NCBI GenBank assembly: GCA_902629695.1
Contig: CACORY010000002.1
Span: 22,582-86,581 of the forward strand
DNA: 64,000 nt
Reading direction: 5' to 3'
Source: an uncultured Pelagibacteraceae bacterium
GTDB taxonomy: Bacteria; Pseudomonadota; Alphaproteobacteria; Pelagibacterales; Pelagibacteraceae
Shown: positions 20,545 to 30,880 of the stretch, one piece after another
How the letters are laid out: each line of letters opens with the position of its first letter
Position numbering within the stretch: position 1 is the stretch's first letter
Notes under the pieces: generated by a model
Told to the model about the DNA's origin: nothing
The model's input: only the letters and a program-made list of their open reading frames with translations
The model's database searches: none
Program-made: the position numbers and the translations under genes

Positions 20545-21639
20545 TGGATTATAAATATATAGATTTTAAAAAAGAGATAGAAAAAATAAATCTTAGAGTT
20601 AAGGAGTATCTTTGAAAAGAATAGTATTTATTTAAAATTAGAAGATCATAACAAACAAATGTTAGATGAACACTTCTGGAAAGATAAGTTAAATTCAAAA
20701 AAAATAATTAAGGAAAAAAAATTGTATGAAGATCTAATAAACTCATATGAAAAGTCTATCAATAAATTACAGGATTTAGATGACTTAAATCAGCTTGCTG
20801 TTTCTGAGAACAATATCGATATTCAAGAAGAAACCTTCCAAAGTATAAAAGATTTAAGAGAATTGGTAAAAAAAAATGAAATAAAGTGTTTTTTATCGAA
20901 TGAAGCAGATATTTTAGATTGTTATATTGAAATTCACGCAGGTGCTGGAGGCACAGAAAGTCAAGATTGGGCAGATATGTTAAGAAGAATGTATTTAAAA
21001 TGGTCAGATTTTAAGAATTTTAAATCTAGCTTAATAAGTGAACATATGGGTGAAGAAGCTGGAATAAAATCATCAACAATAAAAATTGAGGGCGATTATG
21101 TTTTTGGCTGGCTTAAAAAAGAGTCCGGGATACATAGATTGGTTAGAATATCACCATTTGACTCCGGAGCCAGAAGACATACAAGCTTTGCCAGTGTTTG
21201 GGTATATCCTGTTGTTGATGAGAACATCAATATTGAAATACTAGACAAAGATTTAAGAATAGATACATATCGATCTAGTGGGGCAGGAGGGCAGCATGTA
21301 AATACGACTGATAGCGCAGTGAGAATTACTCATATCCCCTCAAAAATAGTTGTTCAGTGTCAAAATGAAAGATCTCAACATAAAAATAAAGAAACATGTT
21401 TGAACATGTTAAAAGCAAGACTTTATGATTTTGAAATTAAAAAAAAAGAAAAAGAAAACCAGAACTTAGAAGCTACTAAATCTGACATTGGATGGGGACA
21501 CCAAATTAGATCTTACGTTTTACAACCATATAGACTTGTGAAGGACAACAGAACAAATTTTGAAAGTTCAAGTCCTGATAAAGTTTTAGATGGAGAGATA
21601 GATGATTTTTTAGAACAATCTTTATATCAAATTAAATGA
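20544..21639 (+). CDS. prfB: Peptide chain release factor 2, expressed by programmed +1 frameshift
   Basis: ORF0 20544..20615 (MDYKYIDFKKEIEKINLRVKEYL*) ends AAGGAGTATCTTTGAA; skipping T20613 gives ...YL-EKNSIYLKLEDHNKQMLDEHFWKD joining the tracked ORF. GGQ motif GAGGQHVNTTDSAVRITH. Confidence 0.95.
20601..20615 (+). promoter_or_regulatory. prfB +1 programmed frameshift site (SD-like AAGGAG - TAT - CTT TGA)
   Basis: Matches canonical AGGGGGTATCTTTGA; frames verified (CTT 20610-20612, TGA 20613-20615). Confidence 0.95.
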
Positions 21640-23822
21640 AAATAATTTTTAGGACTATATTTTTATTATTAACTTTATTAATTTTTTTTGTCGGGTATAT
21701 GACTTTCATTGGTCTGGAAACAAAAAGATTAAATAATCAAATAGCTGAAAAAATTAAAGGTGTTAACGAAAATTTAAGGCTAGAACTTAAAGAAATAAAA
21801 TTAATTTTTGACCCAATTAGTTTTAGTATTAATGCCAAAACAATAGGTCCAAGATTAATAGTAAAGAATAAAGCTATTGAAATAGAGAATATTAAAACGC
21901 GTGTTTCTTTAAGATCTTTTATAAATAATAAATTTTCTTTAGAAAATTTAGAGATTTCCACAAATTCTTTGAAAATAAAAAATCTTATCTCTCTTATTAG
22001 AGCAGTCAATAACTCATCTGAGCTTTATATTTTAGAAAAAATAATTAAAAAAGGATATCTGATTAGTGATATTCAATTGTATTTTAATGATGAAGGAAAT
22101 ATAAAAAACAACTACTTAATTAATGGCTTTGTTAAAGATCTAGAAATAGATATTTTCAAAATATACAATTTTAAAGATATTAATTTTATTTTCGATTTTA
22201 AAAAAGAGCAATTTGTTGCAAAAGACTCATCTTTTAAATTTAATAATATAAATTTTTTATCTGAAAAAATATCCATTTTCAAAAAAGATAATAAGTTTTT
22301 AGTTAATGCTTTAGTAAATAATGACAAAATATCACTATCAAAAAAAAAAATAGAGAATTTTGTAAGACTATTAGAACCAAATTTAAGTTTTGAAAATATA
22401 ACATTTAGTTCAAAAAATATTATTTCGTTTATATTAAATGAGAAATTCAAGATAAAAGATCTTGAAGCAGAGTCAAACATTATTCTTGAAAAACTGCTTC
22501 TTAAAAATAATATTGATTTAAAAAATATTTTTCCAAAAATAAAAGATCAATTTTCTTTAATAAATCATAAAATAAACTTGAGACTTAAATCAGACGATTT
22601 ATTAATAGAAGGTTCTGGAGATTTACTATTTCAAGAAAAAAACGATAATATAAAATATAATTATGAGAGAAATAATAAAGTTTCAAAATTTACAAGCGTT
22701 TTAGAGATTAATGAAAACCCATTTAATTTGAATTTATTGAATTATGAGAAAAGCAAAGATAATAAACTAGAAATTAGTCTAAAAGGATATCAAAATAAAA
22801 AAAACCAAATTTTTTTAAATGAAGTTTTTTTAAAAGAGGAAAAAAATAAAATTAAAATTCAAGATCTAAAATTAAAAAATAAATTTAAGTTTCAAGATTT
22901 AAAAAGTATTACTTTCGATTATTTTGATAAAGAAAATCAAAGGAATTTATTTAAATTAAATAAAAAAAATAAACAATATTTTTTAGAGGGATCCTTTTTA
23001 AATGTTAATAATTTAATTGAAAAAATTTTAAATGATGATGGAAAAGAGTCTTATAACTTTAATTTATCAAATAAAATAAGTATTAATATCGATGAAGTAA
23101 GTTTAGATAAAGAAAATTTATTAAATAACCTTACTGGGAATCTATCATTCAAAAAAAATGAAATTTTGGATGCTTCTTTATTAGGAAAATTTTCTGAAAA
23201 TAAAAAATTTAAACTTACAATTAGAAAAGAAAATAATAATAAAGTTACGACTTTGTTTATTGATAAAGCAGAACCTATAGTAAAACGATATGATTTTATA
23301 AAAGGATTTGAGGGTGGAAAACTTGATTTCTATAGTACTGAAAAAAATAGAATATCTCTGTCAAAATTAAAGATTTATGATTTCAGGTTAAAAGAAATGC
23401 CTGCTTTGACTAAAATATTAACTTTAGCATCTCTTCAAGGTGTTGCTGATATATTATCAGGTGAAGGAATACGGTTTGATGAATTTGAAATGACCTTTCA
23501 AAATAATGGTAACTTAATGACCATTACAGAAATCTATGCAATTGGGCCTGCAATCTCCATTTTAATGGAAGGTTATATTGAAAAAAATAAATTAATTAGT
23601 TTGAGAGGTACTTTGGTACCAGCAACTACAATTAATAAATTTATTGGATCTTTGCCAGTGTTAGGTGAGATATTAGTCGGCAAAAAAACAGGTGAGGGTG
23701 TATTTGGTGTAAGTTTTAAAATCAAAGGACCACCAAAAAACCTTAAGACATCAGTAAATCCAATTAAAACTTTGACTCCAAGATTTATTACAAGAACATT
23801 AGAAAAATTGAAAAAAAATTAA
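21636..23822 (+). CDS. Large AsmA/YhdP-like protein
   Basis: N-terminal TM anchor; C-terminal GGKLDFYSTEKNRISLSKLKIYDFRLKEMPALTKILTLASLQGVADILSGEGIRFDEFEM...GPPKNLKTSVNPIKTLTPRFI typical of AsmA-like/YhdP C-terminal regions. Confidence 0.75.
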   Translation: MKIIFRTIFLLLTLLIFFVGYMTFIGLETKRLNNQIAEKIKGVNENLRLELKEIKLIFDPISFSINAKTIGPRLIVKNKAIEIENIKTRVSLRSFINNKFSLENLEISTNSLKIKNLISLIRAVNNSSELYILEKIIKKGYLISDIQLYFNDEGNIKNNYLINGFVKDLEIDIFKIYNFKDINFIFDFKKEQFVAKDSSFKFNNINFLSEKISIFKKDNKFLVNALVNNDKISLSKKKIENFVRLLEPNLSFENITFSSKNIISFILNEKFKIKDLEAESNIILEKLLLKNNIDLKNIFPKIKDQFSLINHKINLRLKSDDLLIEGSGDLLFQEKNDNIKYNYERNNKVSKFTSVLEINENPFNLNLLNYEKSKDNKLEISLKGYQNKKNQIFLNEVFLKEEKNKIKIQDLKLKNKFKFQDLKSITFDYFDKENQRNLFKLNKKNKQYFLEGSFLNVNNLIEKILNDDGKESYNFNLSNKISINIDEVSLDKENLLNNLTGNLSFKKNEILDASLLGKFSENKKFKLTIRKENNNKVTTLFIDKAEPIVKRYDFIKGFEGGKLDFYSTEKNRISLSKLKIYDFRLKEMPALTKILTLASLQGVADILSGEGIRFDEFEMTFQNNGNLMTITEIYAIGPAISILMEGYIEKNKLISLRGTLVPATTINKFIGSLPVLGEILVGKKTGEGVFGVSFKIKGPPKNLKTSVNPIKTLTPRFITRTLEKLKKN

Positions 23823-25048
23823 TTTAATTCAACTCTTAAATGTTTCTTTTTTCCAATAGACAGTCTTAAATAACTATCTATAAATAAACTTTGCTCTATT
23901 AAGAATTTATCATCAGTAATAACTTGATTATTTATTTTTATTGCATTTCCGTTGATTAATCTTCTAATTTCACTTTTTGAATTAACAAATTTCGATAACA
24001 TTACCAATTCAATGATGTTTAAGCTATTTTTCAATGAATCTTTAGAAATTTTAATTGAAGGTAAATTTTGTCCTAAAGAATTTTTTTGAAATGTTTCTTT
24101 CGCAGTTTTTTCTGAGTTTTTTGCTTCTTTATTACCGTGAAGCATTGAAGTTGTTTTATTAGCTAATAAAATCTTTAGATCATTGATATCTTTATCTTTT
24201 ATCTTTTCGATTTCTTCAATTTTAATATCTGTAAAAAATTTTAAAAATTTTAATACATCTCTATCGTCAGTATTTCTCCAAAACTGCCAATACTCATATG
24301 CAGACAGAAATTTTTTATCTAACCAAATTGCACCACTTTCAGTTTTTCCCATTTTTGTTCCTGAAGCAACAGTAATAAGAGGTGTTGTTAAACCATAAGA
24401 TTGTTTGTTAGAATATCTTTTTATTAATTCAACGCCATTAACAATATTTCCCCATTGATCTGATCCCCCAATTTGTAAAATACAATTTTGTTTCTGATTT
24501 AATTCTAAAAAATCATATGCCTGCAAGATCATATAATTAAATTCCATATAGCTTAAAGATTGTTCTCTATCCAACCTTGTTTTTACACTATCAAAAGTTA
24601 ACATTTTATTAATTGTGAAATGCTTTCCAATATCTCGTAAAAAAGATATGTAATTAAGATTTTTAAGCCACACAAAGTTGTCGACAAATATAGGTTTTAT
24701 TTTTTTATTTTTCGTTTCCAAAAATTTTTTTAATATTTTTTTAATATTTTTGGAATTTTTCTCTATATCCTTTTCAGATAAAATTTTACGAGTTTTATCT
24801 TTTCCTGAAGGATCTCCTATTCTTGTAGTTCCACCTCCAAGTAATACAATAGGTTGATGACCATGATTTTGTAGTAATTTAAGGCACATTATTTGCAAAA
24901 GACTTCCAACGTGTAAACTTTCAGCAGTGCAATCAAACCCAATATAAGCCTTAATCTTTTTTCTATCTAATAATTTTGATAAATCTTCCTCGTTTGTGCA
25001 CTGATAAAAAAAACCCCTATCTTTAAATTCTTTCAAAAATTTATTCAT
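23819..25048 (-). CDS. tyrS: Tyrosyl-tRNA synthetase
   Basis: AYIGFDCTAESLHVGSLLQIMCL (HIGH-like), GGSDQWGNIVNGVEL, GTKMGKTESGAIWLD (KMSKS-like), S4 C-terminus. Confidence 0.95.
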   Translation of the reverse strand: MNKFLKEFKDRGFFYQCTNEEDLSKLLDRKKIKAYIGFDCTAESLHVGSLLQIMCLKLLQNHGHQPIVLLGGGTTRIGDPSGKDKTRKILSEKDIEKNSKNIKKILKKFLETKNKKIKPIFVDNFVWLKNLNYISFLRDIGKHFTINKMLTFDSVKTRLDREQSLSYMEFNYMILQAYDFLELNQKQNCILQIGGSDQWGNIVNGVELIKRYSNKQSYGLTTPLITVASGTKMGKTESGAIWLDKKFLSAYEYWQFWRNTDDRDVLKFLKFFTDIKIEEIEKIKDKDINDLKILLANKTTSMLHGNKEAKNSEKTAKETFQKNSLGQNLPSIKISKDSLKNSLNIIELVMLSKFVNSKSEIRRLINGNAIKINNQVITDDKFLIEQSLFIDSYLRLSIGKKKHLRVELN

Positions 25049-25095
25049 AAGCTTATACTTCCACAATATACAGATTTTATTAAAAAAGAATATTA

Positions 25096-26241
25096 ATGAA
25101 AAAAAAACTCTTTACATCTCTTGGGCTAATGACAGGAACTTCAATAGATGGAGTAGATTTATCAATAATTAAGTCAGATGGAATTAACGAATTTGAACCA
25201 ATTTTAGATGATTATTTTGAATTTGATAAGAAAATTCAAAAAAAAATAGAAAAATTTAGAGAGGAATTATCCACTTTGGATGATTTAGAGAGAAAAAAAA
25301 AGGATTTCGATGAACTTGAGAGAGAATTTACACTTTTTATAGGTGAGATAGTAAGTAAATTTATTAACAAGACTGACCAAGAAATTGATTTGATTGGTTT
25401 TCATGGACAAACAATATTTCATGATTCTAAAAAGAAGACCTCAATTCAATTGGGCAATGGAAACTTATTATCAAGTCTAACCAAAAAGATTGTTATAAAT
25501 AACTTTAGAAAAAAGGATCTTTTAAATGGTGGCGAGGGAGCTCCTTTAACTCCAATTTATCATAAAGTTGTTTCTAATATTATATACAAGAATTACAGTT
25601 TGGAATATCCAATTAATATTATCAATATTGGAGGAATTACTAATATTACAAAAATATTAAATGATGATCAAAATACTGAAAAAAATATATTTGCTTTTGA
25701 TATTGGGCCAGGAAATTGTTTAATAGATGGTTGGATTAAAAAGAATTCACAAAAAAAATTTGATCATAATGGTGAAGTTGCAAAATCTGGAAAAATTGAT
25801 GAATTAATTCTTAATCAAGCGATTGATAATTTTGGTGAAGGCTCTTTTGATAAATCCTTAGATATTAAAAATTTTGATTTTTCATTTGTAAAAGGGCTAT
25901 CAGTAGAAGATGGTTGTGCTACAATTACTAAATTTACAGCATACTTAATTGCAGAGGGAATTAATTTTATAAATCGTCTTGATAATAAAAGCTCTAGATA
26001 TAATTTAATTAGTGGTGGCGGAAGGAAAAATGATTACTTAATCAATTGTATTAAAGAAAATTTATCTAAAGAATTAATTTTAGAAAAAATTGATAGTTAT
26101 GGCTTTGATGGAGACTACATTGAGTCACAAGCTTTTGGTTATTTAGCAATAAGATCTTATTTAAATTTACCAATTTCTTTTCCCAATACAACAAAATGTA
26201 AAAAACCAACTTTGGGTGGAGAAGTAAACAAAAATTTTTAA
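25096..26241 (+). CDS. anmK: Anhydro-N-acetylmuramic acid kinase
   Basis: SLGLMTGTSIDGVDLSII, IGFHGQTIFHD, INIGGITNIT, FDIGPGNCLIDGW, SGGGRKNDYL. Confidence 0.93.
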   Translation: MKKKLFTSLGLMTGTSIDGVDLSIIKSDGINEFEPILDDYFEFDKKIQKKIEKFREELSTLDDLERKKKDFDELEREFTLFIGEIVSKFINKTDQEIDLIGFHGQTIFHDSKKKTSIQLGNGNLLSSLTKKIVINNFRKKDLLNGGEGAPLTPIYHKVVSNIIYKNYSLEYPINIINIGGITNITKILNDDQNTEKNIFAFDIGPGNCLIDGWIKKNSQKKFDHNGEVAKSGKIDELILNQAIDNFGEGSFDKSLDIKNFDFSFVKGLSVEDGCATITKFTAYLIAEGINFINRLDNKSSRYNLISGGGRKNDYLINCIKENLSKELILEKIDSYGFDGDYIESQAFGYLAIRSYLNLPISFPNTTKCKKPTLGGEVNKNF

Positions 26242-26894
26242 TAAACTGCAATTTCTTTTTTAATATATTTATTTAGGCTTTTTGTTAATTGAGTTTCGTT
26301 TTTAGAAAAAAAATGATTAGCATCAGGAATTGATTCAAACTCTACTTTAATTCCTTTTTGAGCACTTAATCTTTTATTTAAATCTTTTATATGATCAATA
26401 GGAACTAACTCATCCTTTTTACCATAGATCATTAAGCCTGAAGTCGGGCATGGTGATAAAAAAGAAAAATCGTAAACATTAGGCTGAGGTGATATTGCAA
26501 TAAATCTGTTAATTTCTGGTCTTCTCATTAACAATTGCATTGCGATTAACGAACCAAATGAGAAACCTGATACCCAACATTGTGAATTGTCAAAATTTTC
26601 TCTTTCTAACCAATCTAATGCAGCAGCAGCATCAGCTAATTCTCCCTGACCATTATCGAATTCTCCATCACTCTTTCCTACTCCTCTAAAATTTACTCTA
26701 CAAACTGAAAAATCATTGTCCATAAATGTATGAAAGGTTTCAACTACAACTTTGTTATTCATTGTTCCTCCATATTGAGGATGTGGTTGTAGAACAAGTG
26801 CTATTGGTGAGGTGTTTTTTTTACTTTTAAAATATTTAGCTTCTAATCTTCCTGCAGGTCCTGGAATAAATATTTCTAAAATTTTATTATCCAT
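26238..26894 (-). CDS. Alpha/beta hydrolase
   Basis: LVLQPHPQYGGTMNNKVV, NFRGVGKSDGEFDNGQGELADAAAALDWL, WVSGFSFGSLIAMQLLMRRPE. Probable start ATG 26894 (MDNKILEIFIPGPAGRLE). Confidence 0.85.
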   Translation of the reverse strand: MDNKILEIFIPGPAGRLEAKYFKSKKNTSPIALVLQPHPQYGGTMNNKVVVETFHTFMDNDFSVCRVNFRGVGKSDGEFDNGQGELADAAAALDWLERENFDNSQCWVSGFSFGSLIAMQLLMRRPEINRFIAISPQPNVYDFSFLSPCPTSGLMIYGKKDELVPIDHIKDLNKRLSAQKGIKVEFESIPDANHFFSKNETQLTKSLNKYIKKEIAVY

Positions 26895-26975
26895 TTTGTT
26901 AATGATAATTATTCTCAAAAAAAAACTAGACATATCATAAGTACGTGACAAATTGTTAGTTTTTTTTAAACCTAT

Positions 26976-27000
26976 ATACTTGACTATTTTAGTCAGGTTT
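26976..27000 (+). promoter_or_regulatory. IscR type-1 binding site
   Basis: ATACTTGACTATTTTAGTCAGGTTT versus consensus ATASYYGACTRWWWYAGTCRRSTAT: 24/25 by eye; 27 nt upstream of iscR ATG. Confidence 0.85.
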
Positions 27001-27027
27001 ATATATATCCCTCTAAAATTGCGGATT

Positions 27028-27453
27028 ATGAAACTTACATCAAAAGGTAGATATGCAGTAATGGCTTTAGCCGATCTGGCTAGATTTGATAATATCAATC
27101 CAGTTTCTCTTAGAGACATATCGTTGAGGCAAGGAATTTCCTTAGATTATTTAGAGCAAATTTTTTCTAAGTTAAGAAAAAAAGAAATAGTTCAAAGTGT
27201 AAGAGGAACTCAAGGTGGCTATATTTTAAATAAAAAAGCCAAGGAGATAAAGCTTACAAACATTTTTGATGCTGTAGATGAAAAGGTAAAAACTGTTCAG
27301 TGTAAAAAAGATTCAAAAAAAGGTTGTAATGGAAAATCTACAAAATGTCTAACCCACAATCTTTGGGATGAACTTGAAAATCATATTAATAATTTTTTTG
27401 AAAAAAAGAGTTTAGAGGATCTTGTTAAAGAAAATACTGAAAGAAGAATTTAA
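27028..27453 (+). CDS. iscR: Rrf2-family Fe-S regulator IscR
   Basis: [29 protein letters not shown], three conserved Cys plus His ([19 protein letters not shown]). Start at 27028. Confidence 0.93.
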   Translation: MKLTSKGRYAVMALADLARFDNINPVSLRDISLRQGISLDYLEQIFSKLRKKEIVQSVRGTQGGYILNKKAKEIKLTNIFDAVDEKVKTVQCKKDSKKGCNGKSTKCLTHNLWDELENHINNFFEKKSLEDLVKENTERRI

Positions 27454-27455
27454 AA

Positions 27456-28898
27456 ATGGATACTAGAGAAAAAGATATAGAAAAGCTAAAAGATTATAAG
27501 TACGGTTTTACTACTGATATTGAAAATATTAAAGCTCCGAAAGGCTTAAACGAAAATGTAATCAAGTTTATTTCTAATATCAAAAAAGAACCGCAATGGA
27601 TGTTAGACTTTAGATTAAAGGCTTATGAGCGATTAAAACTTTTAAAAGAGCCAAATTGGCAAAAGCCTAAGTATCCTAAAATTGAATATCAAGACTTATA
27701 CTATTATTCAGCACCAAAAAGCATGAAGGATAAGCCAAAAAGTTTAGATGAGCTAGATCCTAAACTTTTAGAGACATATAAAAAACTTGGAATTCCATTA
27801 CAAGAGCAAGCAAGACTAAATGGAATTGCTGTAGATGCTGTATTTGACTCTGTTTCAGTGGCAACTACTTTTAAAGGTGAATTAACTAAACACGGAATAA
27901 TTTTTTGCTCAATGTCAGAGGCGATTCAAAAACATCCTGAGCTTGTCAAAAAATATTTAGGTACAGTAATACCAATTACTGATCATTTTTTTGCGACTCT
28001 TAATTCAGCTGTTTTTACAGATGGATCATTCGTTTATATTCCTGAGGGTGTTAAGTGCCCTATGGAATTATCAACTTATTTTAGAATTAATGCTTCAGAG
28101 ACAGGACAGTTTGAAAGAACATTAATTATTGCTGATAAAGGAAGCTATGTAAGTTATTTAGAAGGATGTACAGCACCAATGAGAGATGAAAATCAATTAC
28201 ATGCAGCAAATGTGGAATTGATTGCACTTGATAATGCAGAAATAAAATATTCAACTGTACAAAATTGGTATCCAGGAGATGAGAATGGAAAAGGAGGAAT
28301 ATATAACTTTGTTACAAAAAGAGGATTGTGTAAAGGAAAAAATTCCAAAATTTCTTGGACACAAGTTGAGACCGGCTCAGCTATTACTTGGAAATATCCA
28401 AGCTGTATTTTAAAAGGGGACAACTCAATAGGTGAATTTTATTCAATTGCAATCACTAACAATTACCAAAAAGCTGATACTGGAACAAAAATGATTCATC
28501 TAGGTAAAAATACTAAAAGCAAAATTATTTCAAAAGGCATAAGTGCTGGAAATTCAGATATGACTTATAGAGGATTAGTTGATATTAATTCAAAAGCAAA
28601 AAATTCTAGTAATTATACTCAATGTGACTCATTATTAATGGGAAATAAGTGTGGTGCACACACAGTTCCTTATATTAAAAATAAAAATTTTGAATCTAAT
28701 ATTGCTCATGAGGCAACAACCTCTAAAATCAGTGAAGAACAGTTACATTATTGTCAACAAAGAGGATTAAATTCTGAGGAAGCTGTAGGTTTAATTGTTA
28801 ATGGATTTTGTAAAGAAGTTCTTCAACAATTACCGATGGAGTTTGCGGTAGAGGCACAAAAGCTTGTTGGTATTAGTTTAGAGGGGAGTGTTGGCTAA
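27456..28898 (+). CDS. sufB: Fe-S cluster assembly protein SufB
   Basis: [90 protein letters not shown]. Confidence 0.97.
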   Translation: MDTREKDIEKLKDYKYGFTTDIENIKAPKGLNENVIKFISNIKKEPQWMLDFRLKAYERLKLLKEPNWQKPKYPKIEYQDLYYYSAPKSMKDKPKSLDELDPKLLETYKKLGIPLQEQARLNGIAVDAVFDSVSVATTFKGELTKHGIIFCSMSEAIQKHPELVKKYLGTVIPITDHFFATLNSAVFTDGSFVYIPEGVKCPMELSTYFRINASETGQFERTLIIADKGSYVSYLEGCTAPMRDENQLHAANVELIALDNAEIKYSTVQNWYPGDENGKGGIYNFVTKRGLCKGKNSKISWTQVETGSAITWKYPSCILKGDNSIGEFYSIAITNNYQKADTGTKMIHLGKNTKSKIISKGISAGNSDMTYRGLVDINSKAKNSSNYTQCDSLLMGNKCGAHTVPYIKNKNFESNIAHEATTSKISEEQLHYCQQRGLNSEEAVGLIVNGFCKEVLQQLPMEFAVEAQKLVGISLEGSVG

Positions 28899-29632
28899 TG
28901 CTTAAAATAAATAATTTAAATGCTAATGTGGAAAAAAAGTCTATTTTAAGGGGTTTTTCTCTAAATATTAATCCAGGTGAAGTACATGCAATCATGGGTC
29001 CTAACGGATCTGGTAAAAGTACATTATCGAACATTTTATCTGGTAAAAAAGGTTATGATGTTTCAGGGGAAGTTTTATTTGAGAATAAAAATTTATTTGA
29101 TCTTGAAACTGAGGAAAGAGCTCACAAAGGTATTTTTTTAGCTTTCCAATATCCTCTAGAAATTCCAGGCGTAAATACAAATATTTTTTTAAAAACTTCT
29201 TTGAATGCAATTAGAAAAGCACGGGGACAGAAGGAACTAGATGCGATCGAGTTCTTAAAACTCGTAAAGAATAAAGCTAAAGAGTTAAAATTTGATGAAG
29301 AAAAGTTGAATAGGCAACTTAATGTAGGTTTTTCTGGTGGAGAAAAAAAGAAAAATGAAATTTTACAAATGTCAATGCTAACTCCAAAATTATCAATTTT
29401 AGATGAAACAGACTCAGGTTTGGACATAGACGCTCTTAAGATAGTAGCTAATGGAGTGAATACTCTTAGAAATAAAGAAAACTCCTTTTTAATAATCACT
29501 CATTATCAAAGATTACTAGATTATATCAAGCCAGACTTTGTTCATGTCTTAATGAATGGAAAAATTATTAAGTCCGGTGGTCCTGAATTAGCTAAAGAAT
29601 TAGAGAAAAAAGGATATGAAAGTTTTAATTAA
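28898..29632 (+). CDS. sufC: Fe-S cluster assembly ATPase SufC
   Basis: GPNGSGKSTLSNILSG, FSGGEKKKNEILQM, LDETDSGLDIDALKIVA. Confidence 0.97.
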   Translation: MLKINNLNANVEKKSILRGFSLNINPGEVHAIMGPNGSGKSTLSNILSGKKGYDVSGEVLFENKNLFDLETEERAHKGIFLAFQYPLEIPGVNTNIFLKTSLNAIRKARGQKELDAIEFLKLVKNKAKELKFDEEKLNRQLNVGFSGGEKKKNEILQMSMLTPKLSILDETDSGLDIDALKIVANGVNTLRNKENSFLIITHYQRLLDYIKPDFVHVLMNGKIIKSGGPELAKELEKKGYESFN

Positions 29633-30880
29633 ATGATAGATCAATTAAAAATAGACTTTGAAAAAATATTAAAGAAATCTGATTTTTCAAAAAATGATAT
29701 TAATTTTAAAAGAGATCAGCTCAATAAATTTATTGAAAATGGATTTCCAAATAGAAAACTAGAAAATTGGAAGTTTTTAGATATTGATCAAATAATTAAA
29801 AAAAATATTGGAGAATTAAGTTTTTATAATGATTATTCAGTAACTAACAAAATTGATACCTCAATCCTCATAAATGGTTTAGAACATAATAAAATCATTT
29901 TTATAAATGGAAGAATAGAAAAAATTGATTTCGCTTACGAAGACAAAAGTTCAATTGAAATTTTTGATGATGTTGAAGTAGAAAATAAGATAAATAATGA
30001 AAATTCTTTGCTTTATTTAAACAGCGCATTAAGTAATAAATATTATAAAATTTTAATTAAAAAAAATTACATATTAAAAAAACCCCTTATTATCTATCAC
30101 TTTACGAGTGATAAAATGAAATCAAAAAATATCAATTTGAGGTTAGATTTTAAACTTGAACAAAACAGCTCATTAAGATTAATTGATTTTTTCAATGATA
30201 CATCTGATAAGAATTTTTTGAATATATTGTACAATTTTGATTTGGATGAAGACTCATCTTTAAAAAATTATAAGATTGACAAATCATTAAATAAAAATCT
30301 AAAATATTCTTTTAATAATATTGAGCAAAAAAAAAATAGTATTTCGGAAACTTTTATTTTTTCAGCAGGTTCGAATTATTTTAAAAATGAAATAAATTGT
30401 AATCTTAAGGGACAATATTCATCAGCTTTTGTTAATGGTATTTTTTCTTTAAAAGATAGCCAAAAACATGAAATTAGGACAACCATAAATCATTTGGTTA
30501 AAAATACGAAAAGTTATCAATTAATAAAAAGTGTGCTTGGGAAAAATTCAAAGGCCGCATATCAAGGAAGAATATATGTAGACTCTCAAGCTCAAAAAAC
30601 AGATGGTTATCAATTGAGTAAAGCAATATTGCTAGATGAAACCTCTGAGTTTAATGCCAAACCTGAATTAGAAATTTATGCAGATGATGTTAAATGTTCA
30701 CATGGTTCGGCCTCAGGAAGTTTAAATGAAAATTCAATTTTCTATATAATGTCTAGAGGTCTTAATTATCAACAATCAAAAGAACTTTTAATTAATGGTT
30801 TTATATTAGATGTTGTTGAAAAAATAACAGATTCTGAAATTAAGAATTTAATAAAAAATATGATTGGTTTAAAAGAATGA
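29633..30880 (+). CDS. sufD: Fe-S cluster assembly protein SufD
   Basis: AAYQGRIYVDSQAQKTDGYQLSKAILLDETSEFNAKPELEIYADDVKCSHGSASGSL. Confidence 0.95.
   Translation: MIDQLKIDFEKILKKSDFSKNDINFKRDQLNKFIENGFPNRKLENWKFLDIDQIIKKNIGELSFYNDYSVTNKIDTSILINGLEHNKIIFINGRIEKIDFAYEDKSSIEIFDDVEVENKINNENSLLYLNSALSNKYYKILIKKNYILKKPLIIYHFTSDKMKSKNINLRLDFKLEQNSSLRLIDFFNDTSDKNFLNILYNFDLDEDSSLKNYKIDKSLNKNLKYSFNNIEQKKNSISETFIFSAGSNYFKNEINCNLKGQYSSAFVNGIFSLKDSQKHEIRTTINHLVKNTKSYQLIKSVLGKNSKAAYQGRIYVDSQAQKTDGYQLSKAILLDETSEFNAKPELEIYADDVKCSHGSASGSLNENSIFYIMSRGLNYQQSKELLINGFILDVVEKITDSEIKNLIKNMIGLKE

Noticed and set aside
20659-21639. prfB as an N-terminally truncated gene or pseudogene
   Set aside because: Explained by the canonical +1 frameshift site at 20601-20615, with frames that join exactly.
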